DNA from: Guadua angustifolia
Taxonomy: Eukaryota; Streptophyta; Magnoliopsida; Poales; Poaceae
Direction: 5' to 3'
Length of the DNA stretch: 64,000 bases
Assembly: GCA_036346375.1 (NCBI GenBank)
Contig: CM070508.1
Coordinates: 21,644,852 to 21,708,851, forward strand
This document shows positions 22,879 to 33,929 of the stretch, piece after piece. The position numbers were made by a program, and so were the translations under genes. Each line of letters starts with the position of its first letter. The stretch's first letter is position 1. The notes below the pieces were generated by a model, which did no database searches, had not been told where the DNA came from, and was given only the letters and a program-made list of their open reading frames with translations.

Positions 22879-24938
22879 GTGCAACACATGCACAAGGCCT
22901 CCCTCAAGTGCAACACATGCACAAGAGGCTCTCAAACCACTCTCTAATTGCAACACATGCAATTAGACTTACTCTTAAGCTCAAGAGGCAAATGGAGAAG
23001 AGCAACACATGCACACAACTCCTACACAAGACCAACACCTGTCCAAGCCCCCAAGGGGTGTATTTATAGCCCCACAAAGAAAACTAGCCGTTTGGGGGCA
23101 AAATGGGCGAATCAGAAATTCGGTCCGTGGGACCTCGGCGGTCCGACCGCCCTCACAGGCAACGGTCGGAAAACGACCGTTACACGGTCGGTCCGACCGC
23201 TCGGCACCGGTCAAGATCGCGACGGCCGGTCGGACCGGACCCCGGCCGGTCGCACCGCCCAACCGAACCAAAAACACACGCTCTGGAAAAATCAAGCCGC
23301 TCGGGGGCCGGTCCAACCGCCCGGCCGGTCCGACCGGACCCGGGCCGGTCCAACCGCCCATACAGACATCAGCCACAAAAAAACACTCATAACTTTTTAC
23401 TCCGAACTCCGATTTGGGTGATTTTTGATTCTATGCGAAGCTTATCACGAGGGCTACAATCTCCACCCATTTTCATGATTTAAGCACCCATAGATATTTT
23501 TAAATATCACCAAAACTAAACTCTAGTACAGTCATTCAAGTCTAAAATCTGATTTTCCGAAATCTCTTTTCCGAAAAACCAAAAACCATTCCTTGAGCCA
23601 TAAGATGATCAACACATGATCATACACATGTGCAAAACACATTTGCACCCATTTAGCTCATGCTCAAAGAATTTAAACCAAATTGCAAAAACACATTTTG
23701 CAACCAACTCCAAATCTATTTGCAAAACGATACAAATCAAACTCGAGTTTATGAGATTAATCCCCCTAGCCATGTGAAGGTCAACACAAGACCCGGTCAA
23801 CTTGCCAACACCCATTGCAAGCCCCACTCACATGCTCTTGGGATTCCGGACTCATAAACCTCGGTTTATTCGCACAACGAACTTGCAAATAACTCAATAA
23901 ACACATTTCATGCTTGAGCACTACTCTTTGCAACACATGCAAAAGTCTAGCTCCAAGCAACATCAAATCAAGGTGCATGAACTCTCTAATTGCAACACAT
24001 GCAATTCTCTAGTTCCATGCAACACCAAATCAAACTTCAACTAAAACAAGATCACATGTATGAGCTCTCTATTTGCAACACATGCAAGCCTCTAGCTCCA
24101 TACAAACACGCACGCACCAAAACATGCTTGAGCTCTCTCCTTTTGCAACACATGCAAAACTTAGCTCCAAGCAACCATACGGTTTTAAGAAAGATTTGTT
24201 TTGCGAACCAAAACATGAAGCTTCAACTAATGCAACACATGCAAAAGTGAACTTCATGTAAAAGCCAACGCATTAGCTTATCCTATTTGCAACACATGCA
24301 AATCAAAGCATAATGCGAAAAACCAAATGCAACCAAGCATAAGTTTAACCCATTCGCAACACATGCCGAATGGTTAACCCATATGCAAAAACCAAATCAA
24401 ATAAGATTTGAGCTCGAGTGAACGCGGAATGAGATCATCAACACATGATGAAGCTCAAGCTAGGGAACGACCCCTCTTAATAGCACGGCGATAAAAACCT
24501 TAGACTCAAAGACTATAAAGTCCTTAGCCTATCTAATTATACCTTCGCCGCCGCGCGCAAGCAATCCCCTTGTGGGGTCTTTATGATCTTTACTCGATAC
24601 TCCCCCGGGATCATCACTCGACTCCTCTTCGGGATCCACTCTTGACGCCCATCAACTCATGATGCCGTCCTTGTCCCGTTCTCATCATCTCATCCATCTT
24701 TGGACCTAACTCAATCACAACTCATACAAATAGTTAGTCCAAGATGCATGGTTGTCTCAATTATCTCTTGCACTCCATTAACACATAATGGATGCCTCTA
24801 GATCAATTGAGCACAACCCTAAATCAATAGAAATGATTTAAGTGTGTCTTAAGTACAATAATGCAACTCATGCTTTATTATACTTAAGAACTATTCATTT
24901 GTCCTTAATTAATCACGGAACACCATCAACACATGATG
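22879..24938. repeat. Series of hairpins with invariant AACACAT loop
   Basis: At least 15 sites carry the 7-base loop AACACAT between perfectly complementary arms of 4-9 bp whose sequence differs between sites. Examples: TCTAATTGC/GCAATTAGA (22,943-22,967), ATGATC/GATCAT (23,605-23,623), GTGCAA/TTGCAC (23,630-23,648), TTGCAAA/TTTGCAA (23,683-23,703), AATTGC/GCAATT (23,988-24,006), TTTTGC/GCAAAA (24,141-24,159), ATTTGC/GCAAAT (24,285-24,303), TCATC/GATGA (24,435-24,451) and TCCATT/AATGGA (24,774-24,792). Many sit in diverged tandem units containing CTCTCT and AGCTCCA. Confidence 0.85.
23120..23360. repeat. GC-rich GGTCCGACCG-type repeats
   Basis: Repeated GGTCGGTCCGACCG, CCGGTCGGACCGG and CCGGTCCAACCGCCC variants, each nearly palindromic, within the putative copia LTR. 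Several open frames across it on both strands are a consequence of the repeat, not genes. Confidence 0.65.
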
Positions 24939-25661
24939 AAATGTTCTTTAATGATTAACAAGACAGATGAACTCAATTTAAATTATCATTTAAATCGATG
25001 TGAGTATATATATCAACTACACAAGTTTTCATATACTCATGTTGATGAGAAGTAATGATCCATTATATGTAAATTGTATGGAAATGATCATTACTCTAAA
25101 TCATCAACTATAGAATACACCCCACATGTATATGTGCATAAATATGATTGACTTGGAGATAATATGCACATATTCAAATTGATCGTATTGGAGTATATCC
25201 TATATTACCATGAGTATACTTATAACTAGGCAATTCGAATATATACTCAAGGATTTAGTTTCTTTGTCTTGATCCTTATATGTGTCAATAACGAATTGAT
25301 CAATACAAAGAGACTTTCAAGTTAAACTACAAACTCCCCCTAAATATGTGCATCCATGTAATATATGGATTGAGAAACATAATGCACATTTTGTGATTAA
25401 TATAACGGGGATATTCATACTTTAACTTGACTCCAAAGTATGCAACTAATATTAAGATGAATATGCAAACATACCTTGGGTTTTCCATTTTTCAATGCGA
25501 TGAGACTAAACAAAGATATTCTAAACAAACATGTTAGTCTCGATATAAGATTGTCATTAATAACACTATCGCATTCGGGGATAAACTCAATATTGGATTT
25601 GTCATTAACACAAGATTAGATTTGTCATTAACACCAAAACCATAACTAATGAAGGTTGAAC

Positions 25662-25844
25662 TTACACCTTTGTCTTGTCATGTTTGGACAAATTTTGGCA
25701 CTTGCCGCATGGGCACCTCACCTTATCGGTACTAGACAAAGAGAATGCACGGTTTACAAAAGCCGTAGTCTTGGCCACCCACTCATCCGAGTGAGCCCCA
25801 CTCTTATCCCAACCATCATACATCCATCGCCGATCGTCACCCAT
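25662..25844 (-). pseudogene. CACTA transposase-associated N-terminal exon
   Basis: A minus-strand 60-residue frame: MGDDRRWMYDGWDKSG, then a region ending VRCPCGKCQNLSKHDKTK. The WMYD start and CPCGKC zinc-like motif are typical of the transposase-associated domain at the N-terminus of CACTA transposases. A GTGTAAGT-type splice donor follows at about 25,660-25,668, suggesting that the copia remnant lies in or next to the first intron. Confidence 0.75.
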
Positions 25845-25859
25845 ACTTGAGGCTATAGA

Positions 25860-28140
25860 TTAAAGCAAGTGTAAAGAAAATGTGTCATGGGATTTAAAGC
25901 GTGGAACAGTTGGCTAAAGCAACTGTCGGTATCTTTAAAATGGAGTCCAAGGCAAGCTATTTTTGCTTATCGAAATAAAGGCGTAAAATATGATAAGCAA
26001 TACTAGCGAAAAAATGGATGTACATACGAAACAATCAGTTATTGAAAAATGATAATGGTACATTTCATGCAATAGTTGAATTAGGAAAGAAAAGTCACTA
26101 AGTCGGCGTGGAAAAGGTTACATTTGGATTGGACTCATATATAAAGAAAACAAGCAAGAGCGGTGATAAAGTTGGTGAAATGTTGATAAGTGATAAGCAA
26201 AGTAAAAATAAAAACCTTTCCATATTAGGAATGCCTTTCATTATCTAATCACAAGGATAATATACATAACGACCCAAACATTGAGTGCGCTTAGTTTCTT
26301 AACAAATTCACATTGTGCATGCAAGCTGCTTGCGATGAGTCCAAGAGTTCCATCAAGGATACACAATGTCATGTTAATTGTGCATGGTTTCTTCCTTAGG
26401 ACATTGAGCCAAAAAAAATGGTCTTAGCCATATAAAAAAGAGGTCTTAGCTACTTCATTGATATTCAATCACGATGGCATCTAACATCACCTTTTTTTAA
26501 TTTTAGCTAACTATCAGCATGCATGCACGCAAGATTTAGTACTGAATTGGAACGACTTCAACTGAACATGCAACTCGTTGGAGCAAATTAATGTTTATTG
26601 CTTCTGATTTGCAACTATTATGGTGTTTTGGGCAATAGAAGCACGTGTAATGGAGAAAAAAATAGTGAAACAGTGGTGGGTACAAATAAGCTAATCATAA
26701 AGATATTAGTAATTGATCACTTCAGATATTAGTCTATCTAGATATCTACTCCCAAAAGTTCATTTGAAGTGAGCTAAATTTTGCAAAAAAAAAAAAAAAA
26801 AAAAAAGAAGGGAGGGGAACTAGAAAAGTGATCAATTCAGATATTAGTCTATCTAGATATCTACTCCCAAAAGTTCCCATTGTTCGTCTGAGAGGAAAAA
26901 AAAGGAGAAACTACTGTATTATTTCACGAAAAATAAAACCTCAGACATCAGCAATTCAATAAGGAGTCCATATAAAATTGAGAAGGCAATAATGATATAT
27001 TGTTTGATACAAATAAGACAAGTAATTTGACTGATATATACTACTACCTCGCAAGTCATAAACGTCTACCAGCTCCAAACATTATTTCTAGAATTGCAAT
27101 TACCAATTATCTAATTATGTTGACCAATCTGGAATCCTCTTAAGGCTTAGTGGGCAGCATGACATATTCACTCCAGAAATTCATCTTTTTTGCCACACAA
27201 GTGGAAATTTCTTGTACATAGTCACATCGTCTAAATGTGAGACAGCTATTTCAGTTCTTTTTGTATATATATATATATATATCTGGTTGTATAATTTCAA
27301 AACAATTATAGTTAGGTTATTTACACTTTGTATATAGCTTATATATATAGCTGGTATGATTCCAAAACAATTATCACAAAGAGTATGCATTGTTCGTCAA
27401 ATTGCTGAACGATAGGTGTTTGTTCCTTGTACTATTTTCTTGTGTTTGACAACTCAATTCTTAATTTCTTGAACATCGGGGAAAAGCAATAGAGGGAGCT
27501 CGATGTATTCCCACGGAATTTGTTGTGCTCTCTCCATGTCTTCATATGATGCCCCGACAGGTGAGAATCAGAATCCAGCTTAAAGAACTGTTTCCACATG
27601 CATGCATTACTAAATGTCTGAGAATGAGCAATTAGAGCTCTCTATATGCAGTTTAACATATTAGAAAGGTCCATGATTTGGCCTATATCTGTCTTTGGTT
27701 TCTTAAGAAGGCCCATTATATTAGTTGGAATGTTAACAGTGTGAAGGACTATCCAGCCGCCCCTCCCAAAAAAAACAGTGTGAATGACTACTTACATATG
27801 TATTATACACCTTTACAAAAGAGTGAAGGAAATGCAGTACCTACACCTTGGGCTCCAGGAATGGGTAAGAATTACGGTTTAACAAACAGAAGTAGTAGCG
27901 TGGGAAACAGGTGTTCCTGCGTATTCGATCTGTATATTTTCATGCAGGGAGTCTCTAGCCTATTTCATATCTATGAACATGGTAATATGGTATACGGCCA
28001 AATTCAGTCCACATTTTCTTTTCTGGGCGTAAGGCAAATCGATTCATACACAGCATCAAAACAGTCTCCACATAGCAGGACCAAAATTATGATTAGATCA
28101 ACCACAAGGGACACGAGATTTAGGGTATCGGGGATCAAGG
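25860..28140. other. Unassigned AT-rich region with simple repeats
   Basis: No supportable gene. It contains an A-run of more than 20 at about 26,778, a direct duplication of about 48 bp (CAGATATTAGTCTATCTAGA at about 26,723 and 26,838) flanking that run, and a TA microsatellite near 27,265-27,283. The duplication around the poly(A) run may mark an old retroposed insert. Confidence 0.45.
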
Positions 28141-28560
28141 TGGAGGTGGGGTGGAACGGACACGCCACCGGAGGAGGGGAACGTGGGAGTCGAGAGCGAG
28201 ACGGAGCCGTCGATCCGCCGGCAATGAGGCGGCGGCCGCATGATGGTTCAACCCAGAAGACCACACGCCGGGCTCAAAGACCCCACGCAATGCCGTCAGA
28301 GAAAAGGGCTGGTGGGGGCGGCACCGAGGCGGGCGCGAGGAGCGGTGGAGGGCGACGCTGGTGGCGGGGCGGCATGGGCGACGGCGGTAACGGGACGATG
28401 GCGGCAGCGGGACGACGGCGACGTCTGGCGGCGGCGGCAAGGGCGCGGCGAAGCGGGGGCGGCGGCGGCGGGCGGCGGCGGCGGCGGGCATGGGCGGGCG
28501 GCGGCGGCGGCGCTGGAGAAGAGCGCGCAGATGAAAAGGCGTGAAAATGCCGAGCCGAGC
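28140..28560. repeat. GGC-rich low-complexity stretch
   Basis: Very GC-rich with many GGCGGC units. Long open frames on both strands are Gly/Arg/Ala-rich or Pro-rich and lack domain features. It lies inside the probable CACTA-derived element ending at 28,878. Confidence 0.5.
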
Positions 28561-28589
28561 GAACCGGAGACCAATAAGTCGTTTAATTT

Positions 28590-28878
28590 TCGTGGGTTTC
28601 TATTAACCGACGAAAACTAAGTAATTTTAAATCGCCACCAACCAACCGAGCGAAAATAATAGCCGCCACGTAACCCTAGCCGGGGTTTATTTTCGTGGGT
28701 TTTATTAGCCGATTTAAAATTAATTAAATTTCGTCGGCCACAACCCAACAGACGAAAATTAAATAATAACTTTCGTCGGCTGAAATTGGCCGTCGTAAAC
28801 AAATTAAATTTCGTCGGTATTCTTAAAAGCCGACGAAAGTTAACAGGCCGACGAAAATTTTCAGTATTCCTGTAGTGA
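28590..28878. mobile_element. CACTA-type terminus with subterminal repeats
   Basis: Ends CCTGTAGTG at 28,870-28,878; the reverse complement starts CACTACAGG. Inside it are repeated direct and inverted copies of TTTTCGTCGGC/GCCGACGAAA (for example near 28,610, 28,725, 28,770, 28,810, 28,835 and 28,850). This is the usual architecture of a CACTA element end. The element would extend to the left; its other terminus was not found. Confidence 0.7.
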
Positions 28879-29533
28879 ATGATGCAATTCCCTCATCAAA
28901 GAATTTACAGAATGACTTATCTCAAAACTGTAATAAGCAGCCAAATTCTATTACAGGCTCAACATGGTTTTAAACTTGTCATGCACCAATCGTTCATACA
29001 ACCATGTACTAGTTATAAGCCATGCATACTGCATACAACATACCGAAGAAAATGCCACACGGACATGACATACAAATTCCATTTTATCCACTGGTGCGTG
29101 CAGATAGAGAGAGATGGCAGTAGTAATCCAAAAGGAAACAAACACCACTTTTACCCCAGCAGAACATTTATTTGAACTACATAGATCACAATTAATTTGG
29201 TTGTGCTCGAAAGGTGCACCAAAACTACTCATTAAGCAAAAATAACACTGACACATCCAAATACTCCACTTCTACTTCTGTTAACAATATTTGGGACCAA
29301 GTGCCCTGGATACAGATTCAGAAACATGATAGCGAGAACAGCTGCACAGCAATATATCGGGAACTCACCCACTAATTCCATATCATACAGTGACTGGTGG
29401 AATCGGAATACCTGGTGTCAAGTTAAAAATTTAGTAATGTTGAGCTAGTGGTTAAACCTAAACACCCCTACAACTTTGCAATGCATTAACCAAGATAATC
29501 TGTTAAACTGAACCCAAGTTATTAATTGCTTAC

Positions 29534-29608
29534 ATTTGTCAACCCGCCATGCTTCTTGAGCAACTCGATCAAAGTATGCCTTTTTGCGCCCTCGGCGTCA
29601 GCAAGTGG
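29534..29608 (-). pseudogene. Isolated exon of an ankyrin/Raf-like kinase (VIK-type)
   Basis: A 75-bp minus-strand exon, phase 0, flanked by a good acceptor (GTACAG) and donor (GTAAGC). It encodes PLADAEGAKRHTLIELLKK plus HGGLTN. From memory, this matches the segment just after the ankyrin repeats of plant VH1-interacting-kinase (Raf-like MAPKKK) proteins. Neither the preceding ankyrin exon nor the following kinase exons were found within 2 kb, so it is probably a captured or relic exon. Confidence 0.6.
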
Positions 29609-29764
29609 CTGTACATCAACGAAAAAGTAAGCATCACCAACAAGGCAACAATTACTCCAAATGATATCATAATACTAGAAATTGGACCCAAAACCAACGT
29701 ATATTCGCACACATACAGCATAAATAGAATAGAACCGATCAGCAACCAAAGTTCCACCCAATAA

Positions 29765-30430
29765 TCACATGTTTGACACCAAATTTGTTTCATCAAATCT
29801 TATCGCCAAACCAAACCAGCAGCAAAATACACAAAATGAAAGGGCAACACATTGTATATCGAAGAGATGAGGTGACACCTCCTCAGCGCCCCTACTTCCC
29901 CCGGTACTCGTAATCGTTGCTGCTGTCGCCATGGCTTCCGCCAAACACGAGTGATGGCGTGGTGTCGCGACATGGGATGCTAGATTCGATGGCATAGCAG
30001 CGGGGGAGGTCAGATCCAGCCATCTTCCTTGCCTCCGGCAATGGAGCCACCGGATCTTGCATTTCCCTCCCTAAAGCGGTGGGCTCCAGTGCGAGCTGCG
30101 ACGAGAGGCAACGGTGCCAGTACGAGATGAGAGGAGAGGCGATGGTGGCCGTGATGCCGATGTCGAGATGTGAGGAGGCGATGGCGGCGGTGCGAGGAGG
30201 AATTGGGTGCGAGAAGGCGACCACGAAGGAGGCGATGCTCGCGACGCGACGGGAAAGCAAGCCCGATGTGAGGAGTCGCGAAATTTTTCCGTGGAAGCGG
30301 GATCGGATCGGGCCGAGAAATCCTCTCTGGTGGGCATCCAAATCGCTTCTGGCGATCCAGGCAAAGTAGCCCGGCCGAATTTTAGCCGAGGAACGGGCGG
30401 GTTCGGCGGGATTGTTGCTCCCAAATGAGC
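29765..30430 (-). other. GC-rich stretch with unrecognised ORF
   Basis: Minus-strand frames of 149 residues (29,892-30,341) and 117 residues (30,071-30,424) cover this GC-rich block. Neither shows a domain, and the two frames conflict. It lies upstream, on the minus strand, of the VIK-like exon and could be promoter or 5' leader sequence of the relic. Coding status is doubtful. Confidence 0.3.
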
Positions 30431-32119
30431 CCTAAAGGGGTCTATGGGTTTTTCTCCTTTTTCCGGGCTTGCTATCTGTGGTTCTTTGTTAACTCTAAAT
30501 CGATTTTCTTGATCTTTAGCTTTGAGGTGTATGTTGCTGATTCAAGACATTCAATGGTTAAATAAGGCGTAAGTAACATCTTTTTTTAACGTAGCAGGAG
30601 AGCTAGCTGTTCACCTGATTCATTTACCAGTAGAAGAAAGAAAGTTTAAGTGTATAAATACGAAACTCTTGTGCTATCTCCAAATGAAAAACTACTTGGT
30701 CACGACAAACTTAGAAAAAAAAAAAGAAACTATAGCGGTTATATCATTCTCTGCAGACTTCTTTAGTTCTATCCATTAGTGAAGGAACATTCAGCCACTC
30801 TTATATGAAGATCATTTGATTACTTGAGCATCCAGTTCGTTGGATGATTATACGACCCTATTTAGTATGGCTGTAGCTTTTCTAAAAAGCAGCTTTTGAT
30901 TAAGTTGTATGACTTAATAGTTGCACAGTTGAACGGCTAGGCTAAACAAATTTGGTGTTTGACAATCTAGATTTTACATGTGAGGATGTGGGTCGGAAAC
31001 AAGAGTGAGAGGAGCGGGGTTTGGGATTTTATAATGGTAAGAGGGAGTAATTTTCTTTAACTCTAGTGGCAAAATCAGAACTCTAATCTATCAAAACCGT
31101 GAGAAACTAACTCAAACTAGCCTTCGTCTTTCAGCATCTAGTACAAATGAGCTGCTAAATTTTGGCATCTGCACTGAAGAAGTTAACCATTTAGAACAGC
31201 TTCTAGCTTTCAGAGAGAGGAAGACGAAGCTGAAGCTATTCCAAACATGACCTACATCCAATTCCTTTGTTGTCTTGTGCCGTTGTTGCTTCGAGAAGCT
31301 ATTCCAAATATGACCTACATCCAACCAAGTCTAAGCAATGTTTACACCCCGTACCCGACCCGTTTACACCCCTAAGTGAAGATGACGTCACGGATGCTTC
31401 TCCAAGGTTGTCTCATCACTGTTAGGCTTTATTTGGGAGGTCCAATCCCGGTTAGACCTTGTAAGTAAGGCCTTAATTGGAATTTGTTCCCTTGAACTAA
31501 GCAAACAATTTACATTTGCTCCTCGCGTCAGTCTTTTTTCAGATCAAATCTCGGTTAGGTGTTTAAATTGCGCCGTGACACTGAATCTGAATTTGAATCT
31601 TATAGGCTGGGCTCGCCATCGAATCTGCCTCTGGCACCTTCGGTGAGTTGTGCCCTCTCTGCTCTCTCCTAGAGCTGGACGAACTCAAGCATCATCCCGG
31701 GCGTAATTTCATCATCTCCCATTTTGTGTTATGTTAGAAGATGATGTGTTAATTAATAATTAACCTTGACATGATCATTTTTTGGACTCGCGTGTGTTAC
31801 GTAGTACGTCCTGCATTTAGGAGCTGCTTTCCCGCTGCTGAACCTGACGTATCAGCGCACATAAAAACTGAAAATTTCGTGTTGCCAGCACCATCGCTTG
31901 TCGAATGCGCCTGTGGCACTACCTGACATTGCCATTTTTCTACGCTGATACGACATCAAATTATAAAATGCGTAGCTCTGGCGGCCATTAAATTGAAGTA
32001 ATTGTATCTTTACACCGACCAAACATTTCTACCTTGCTGTTTTCAATGAGCCGCTAATGAACGCCAAGGGCTTCACAAGGAGTAGGTGAAGAACGAGACA
32101 AAACCTAGAAATTAAAGGA
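30430..32119. other. Intergenic sequence, no gene seen
   Basis: AT-rich. It contains a short direct duplication of GAAGCTATTCCAAA(C/T)ATGACC around 31,230 and 31,297. No MITE ends or coding domains were recognised. Confidence 0.5.
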
Positions 32120-32220
32120 CCCAAACCCCCTCACGCAACGACTGCACGGGTCACCGCGTCGCCCTCGAGGACCTACTGCTCTTCTTTCAAGAAAAAGACT
32201 TGCACTAGGCTTGCTACTCA

Positions 32221-32501
32221 GAGCATCCGCAAAGGTTAAAGATAGTTGCTCTCTATAGTAAGATCCATGTCATCTATATACCATGCTATAGTAAACCCTT
32301 GCAATGGTGAATCTATATAGATGTCTATAGCTATTTTTAATTGATAGAGTGCTCTCTCTCTCTTTCTTCATTTAATTAATAGACAATCTACAGGTTTGTA
32401 GATAGCAGCGCTCTCTCTCTTCATTTAATTGCTTGCCACATAGGATAAATGCTGATATGGACTTCTTATAGATAGCTGACTAGGCACCATTGCGGATGCC
32501 C
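32221..32501. mobile_element. MITE 3' of chitinase A
   Basis: 281 bp with ends GAGCATCCGCAAAGG and CCATTGCGGATGCCC, flanked by TCA at 32,218-32,220 and 32,502-32,504. Unit B has the empty site (CTACTCATGG at about 50,619), which proves the insertion and the 3-bp duplication. The ends and target size fit PIF/Harbinger-type MITEs. Confidence 0.9.
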
Positions 32502-32543
32502 TCATGGAAGATTAACATCCGAAAAACACATAATTAACAGCAC

Positions 32544-32561
32544 TTTATTCACCCATTTATT
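32544..32561 (-). terminator. Poly(A) signals of chitinase A
   Basis: Two AATAAA hexamers on the minus strand (32,544-32,549 and 32,556-32,561) about 150 bp after the stop codon. Unit B keeps both (50,662-50,667 and 50,674-50,679). Confidence 0.6.
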
Positions 32562-32711
32562 CGTAACTGGTGCGCACGAGCATTTACAGATCGATGCAAA
32601 TGCCCAGCCGCCGATTACATACCTCAGTTATTGGTGATCACGCGTAGAGCGGCGGACTTACACTAGTATGGGTGGTAGAAGCTCGTTTACCGGCCAAGGC
32701 AAACACCGTTT

Positions 32712-33827
32712 TCACTCTGCCGCCACCGCAACGGACAGCCCACTGTTGAACGGCCTCTGGCCGTTGCAGTCGAGGTTGCTCCCGTAGGCGATGCCAAAGA
32801 CGTCGCAGTAGCGCTTGTAGAACCCGATCCGGTTCTCCGCCTGGTCGTTGGGCCCGCGCCCGCACTCGAGCCCGCCGTTGATGATGTTGGTGATCACACC
32901 GTACCCGGGCACCCGTCCGGCCGCATTGTCCGCTGGCGTCGGCGTCCACTGCCCAGTGATCACGGCGTGGCACGATGGCTTGTTCGCCTGCGCGGTCATC
33001 CAGAACCACAGCGCCGTCTTGAACGACACCACCGCGTCCGTCGCGACGAGGTCCGGGTTGTTGAGGAGGTCCACGCCGATGGCGCGCCCGGCCGGACCGT
33101 AGTTGTAGTTGCTGATGGAAGCGATTCAGAACCAACCCACGCTCAGAATCCGAGTCAAGAAGTCAAAATGAATGCAAGTATAATTTGACGAGTGAGGAGT
33201 GCATCGAATGGTTGGTGCTTACAAGGAGAGCTGGATCGGGCCGCGGCCGTAGTACTTCTTGCCCGGCGCGCACGGCCACTCCGGCTTCGGATCGCAGTAG
33301 TCGGACGGCGGGTTCCTCTCCTCCTTGAAGCAGTAGCCCCACGAGAACGGGCCGTCCGGCGCGGTCGGCCACCCGCCGGTGGTCTCGTGGGAGGTCTGTC
33401 CCAGGAACGCGGCGACCTCCCGCTTCCGCGTCTCTGTGTCACCCGTCGCGCCGAAGGCCGGGAACGCGGCGGCGGCGGCGATGAAGTCATCGTAGGTGTA
33501 GAACCCGCGGGCCGGGCACGCCGCGTCGTTGCGGTGAAGGAGCAGCCGCTCGAAGAGGTCCCTCGATACGATGGACGCCAAATCGCCGGGGGGGCCGGGG
33601 GGGCCGGGACCGCAGCCGCTGCACTGGCTCTGACAGCCGGCGCCGCAGTGATCGGCGGTGTTGCCGCACCATCCCCAGCGGCTGCAGCAGAGGCAGTTCG
33701 GGCACGTCGCACCTCCAGCCTGCGAGCCGCAATTCTCGGCGAGCACGGCCGCGGCGAACGCCGCAGCCAGGACGGCCAGGACGGCCGTCGCTGTCGTGGC
33801 CGGACTCGGAGCTCTCAACGTCGACAT
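32712..33827 (-). CDS. Class I chitinase A (CBM18 + GH19)
   Basis: Endochitinase that hydrolyses beta-1,4-N-acetylglucosamine chains; plant class I enzymes act in antifungal defence. Exon 1 is 33,223-33,827, the intron 33,112-33,222 (GTAAGC...CATCAG), exon 2 32,712-33,111; the product has 334 residues. Signal peptide 1-30; Cys-rich CBM18 domain 31-72 with SRWGWCG; Pro/Gly hinge GPGPPGPPG 73-81; GH19 domain with FLGQTSHETTGGW (catalytic Glu148), GYCFKEER (Glu170) and NYNYGPAGRAIG. The start at 33,827 was chosen because a TATA box lies 43 bp upstream; an in-frame ATG at 33,881 is above it. Oddities: His60 replaces the aromatic residue expected for chitin contact, and the hinge is longer than in copy B. 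The C-terminus SVAVAAE is not a classic vacuolar signal. Confidence 0.93.
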
Positions 33828-33869
33828 CGTTTTGATCTTGCTTTCGGATAAGCAGGAAGTGCCTGCTGC

Positions 33870-33876
33870 TTTTATA
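33870..33876 (-). promoter_or_regulatory. TATA box of chitinase A
   Basis: TATAAAA on the minus strand, 43 bp upstream of the chosen ATG; conserved at the same distance in copy B (51,994-52,000). It implies a very short 5' leader. Confidence 0.7.
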
Positions 33877-33929
33877 CACAAATTGTGTGGGATCGATGGA
33901 GAAAAGTCGTGGCTATTATTTTGTTAGTA

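Larger units (their letters stand above)
22278..25655 (-). mobile_element. Putative long copia 5' LTR region with hairpin repeats
   Basis: On the minus strand this region ends CACCCCCCCTCTAGG...GATCCTACA at 22,278, close to the terminus of the other copia LTRs here (GATCCTACA with a nearby run of C). No LTR start was located. The right limit is set only by resumption of CACTA coding sequence at about 25,660. GC-rich self-similar GGTCCGACCG motifs lie at 23,120-23,360. A dispersed AACACAT hairpin series spans 22,879-24,938. Purine-rich GGGGGAGTTTG (minus strand, near 25,330) suggests that another internal region may be included. Confidence 0.5.
17720..25850 (-). mobile_element. Decayed CACTA (En/Spm) transposon, interrupted by a copia remnant
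   Basis: Minus-strand CACTA coding remnants in order from right to left: the transposase-associated N-terminus (25,662-25,844), a copia insertion, the TNP2 transposase core (about 20,230-21,265), DUF4218-like (19,700-20,144), DUF4216-like (18,812-19,351), and an acidic TNPA/TNPD-like second ORF (18,028-18,261). All carry stops or frameshifts. CACTA terminal inverted repeats for this copy were not identified, so the outer limits are those of the recognisable coding remnants. Confidence 0.75.

Noticed and set aside
22948..23483. Long overlapping frames on both strands
   Set aside because: Produced by GGTCCGACCG-type repeats in the putative copia LTR; low-complexity translations.
22870..24940. 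The repeated AACACAT sites as a CRISPR array
   Set aside because: Eukaryotic LTR context, irregular spacing, and the repeat is only a 7-base loop with variable arms; no direct repeat plus spacer structure and no cas genes.
26777..26802. Poly(A) run flanked by a 48-bp duplication as a processed retrogene
   Set aside because: No coding sequence between the duplicates; only kept as a note on a possible old insertion.
27678..28544. 288-residue plus-strand frame
   Set aside because: The first half is AT-rich and non-coding in character, the second half is a GGC-rich Gly/Arg/Ala run; no domain and competing frames on the other strand.
33192..33851. 219-residue plus-strand frame, and its counterpart at 51,331-51,975
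   Set aside because: Antisense shadow of chitinase exon 1, caused by very high third-position GC. No start context or domain; the opposite strand has a clear conserved enzyme.
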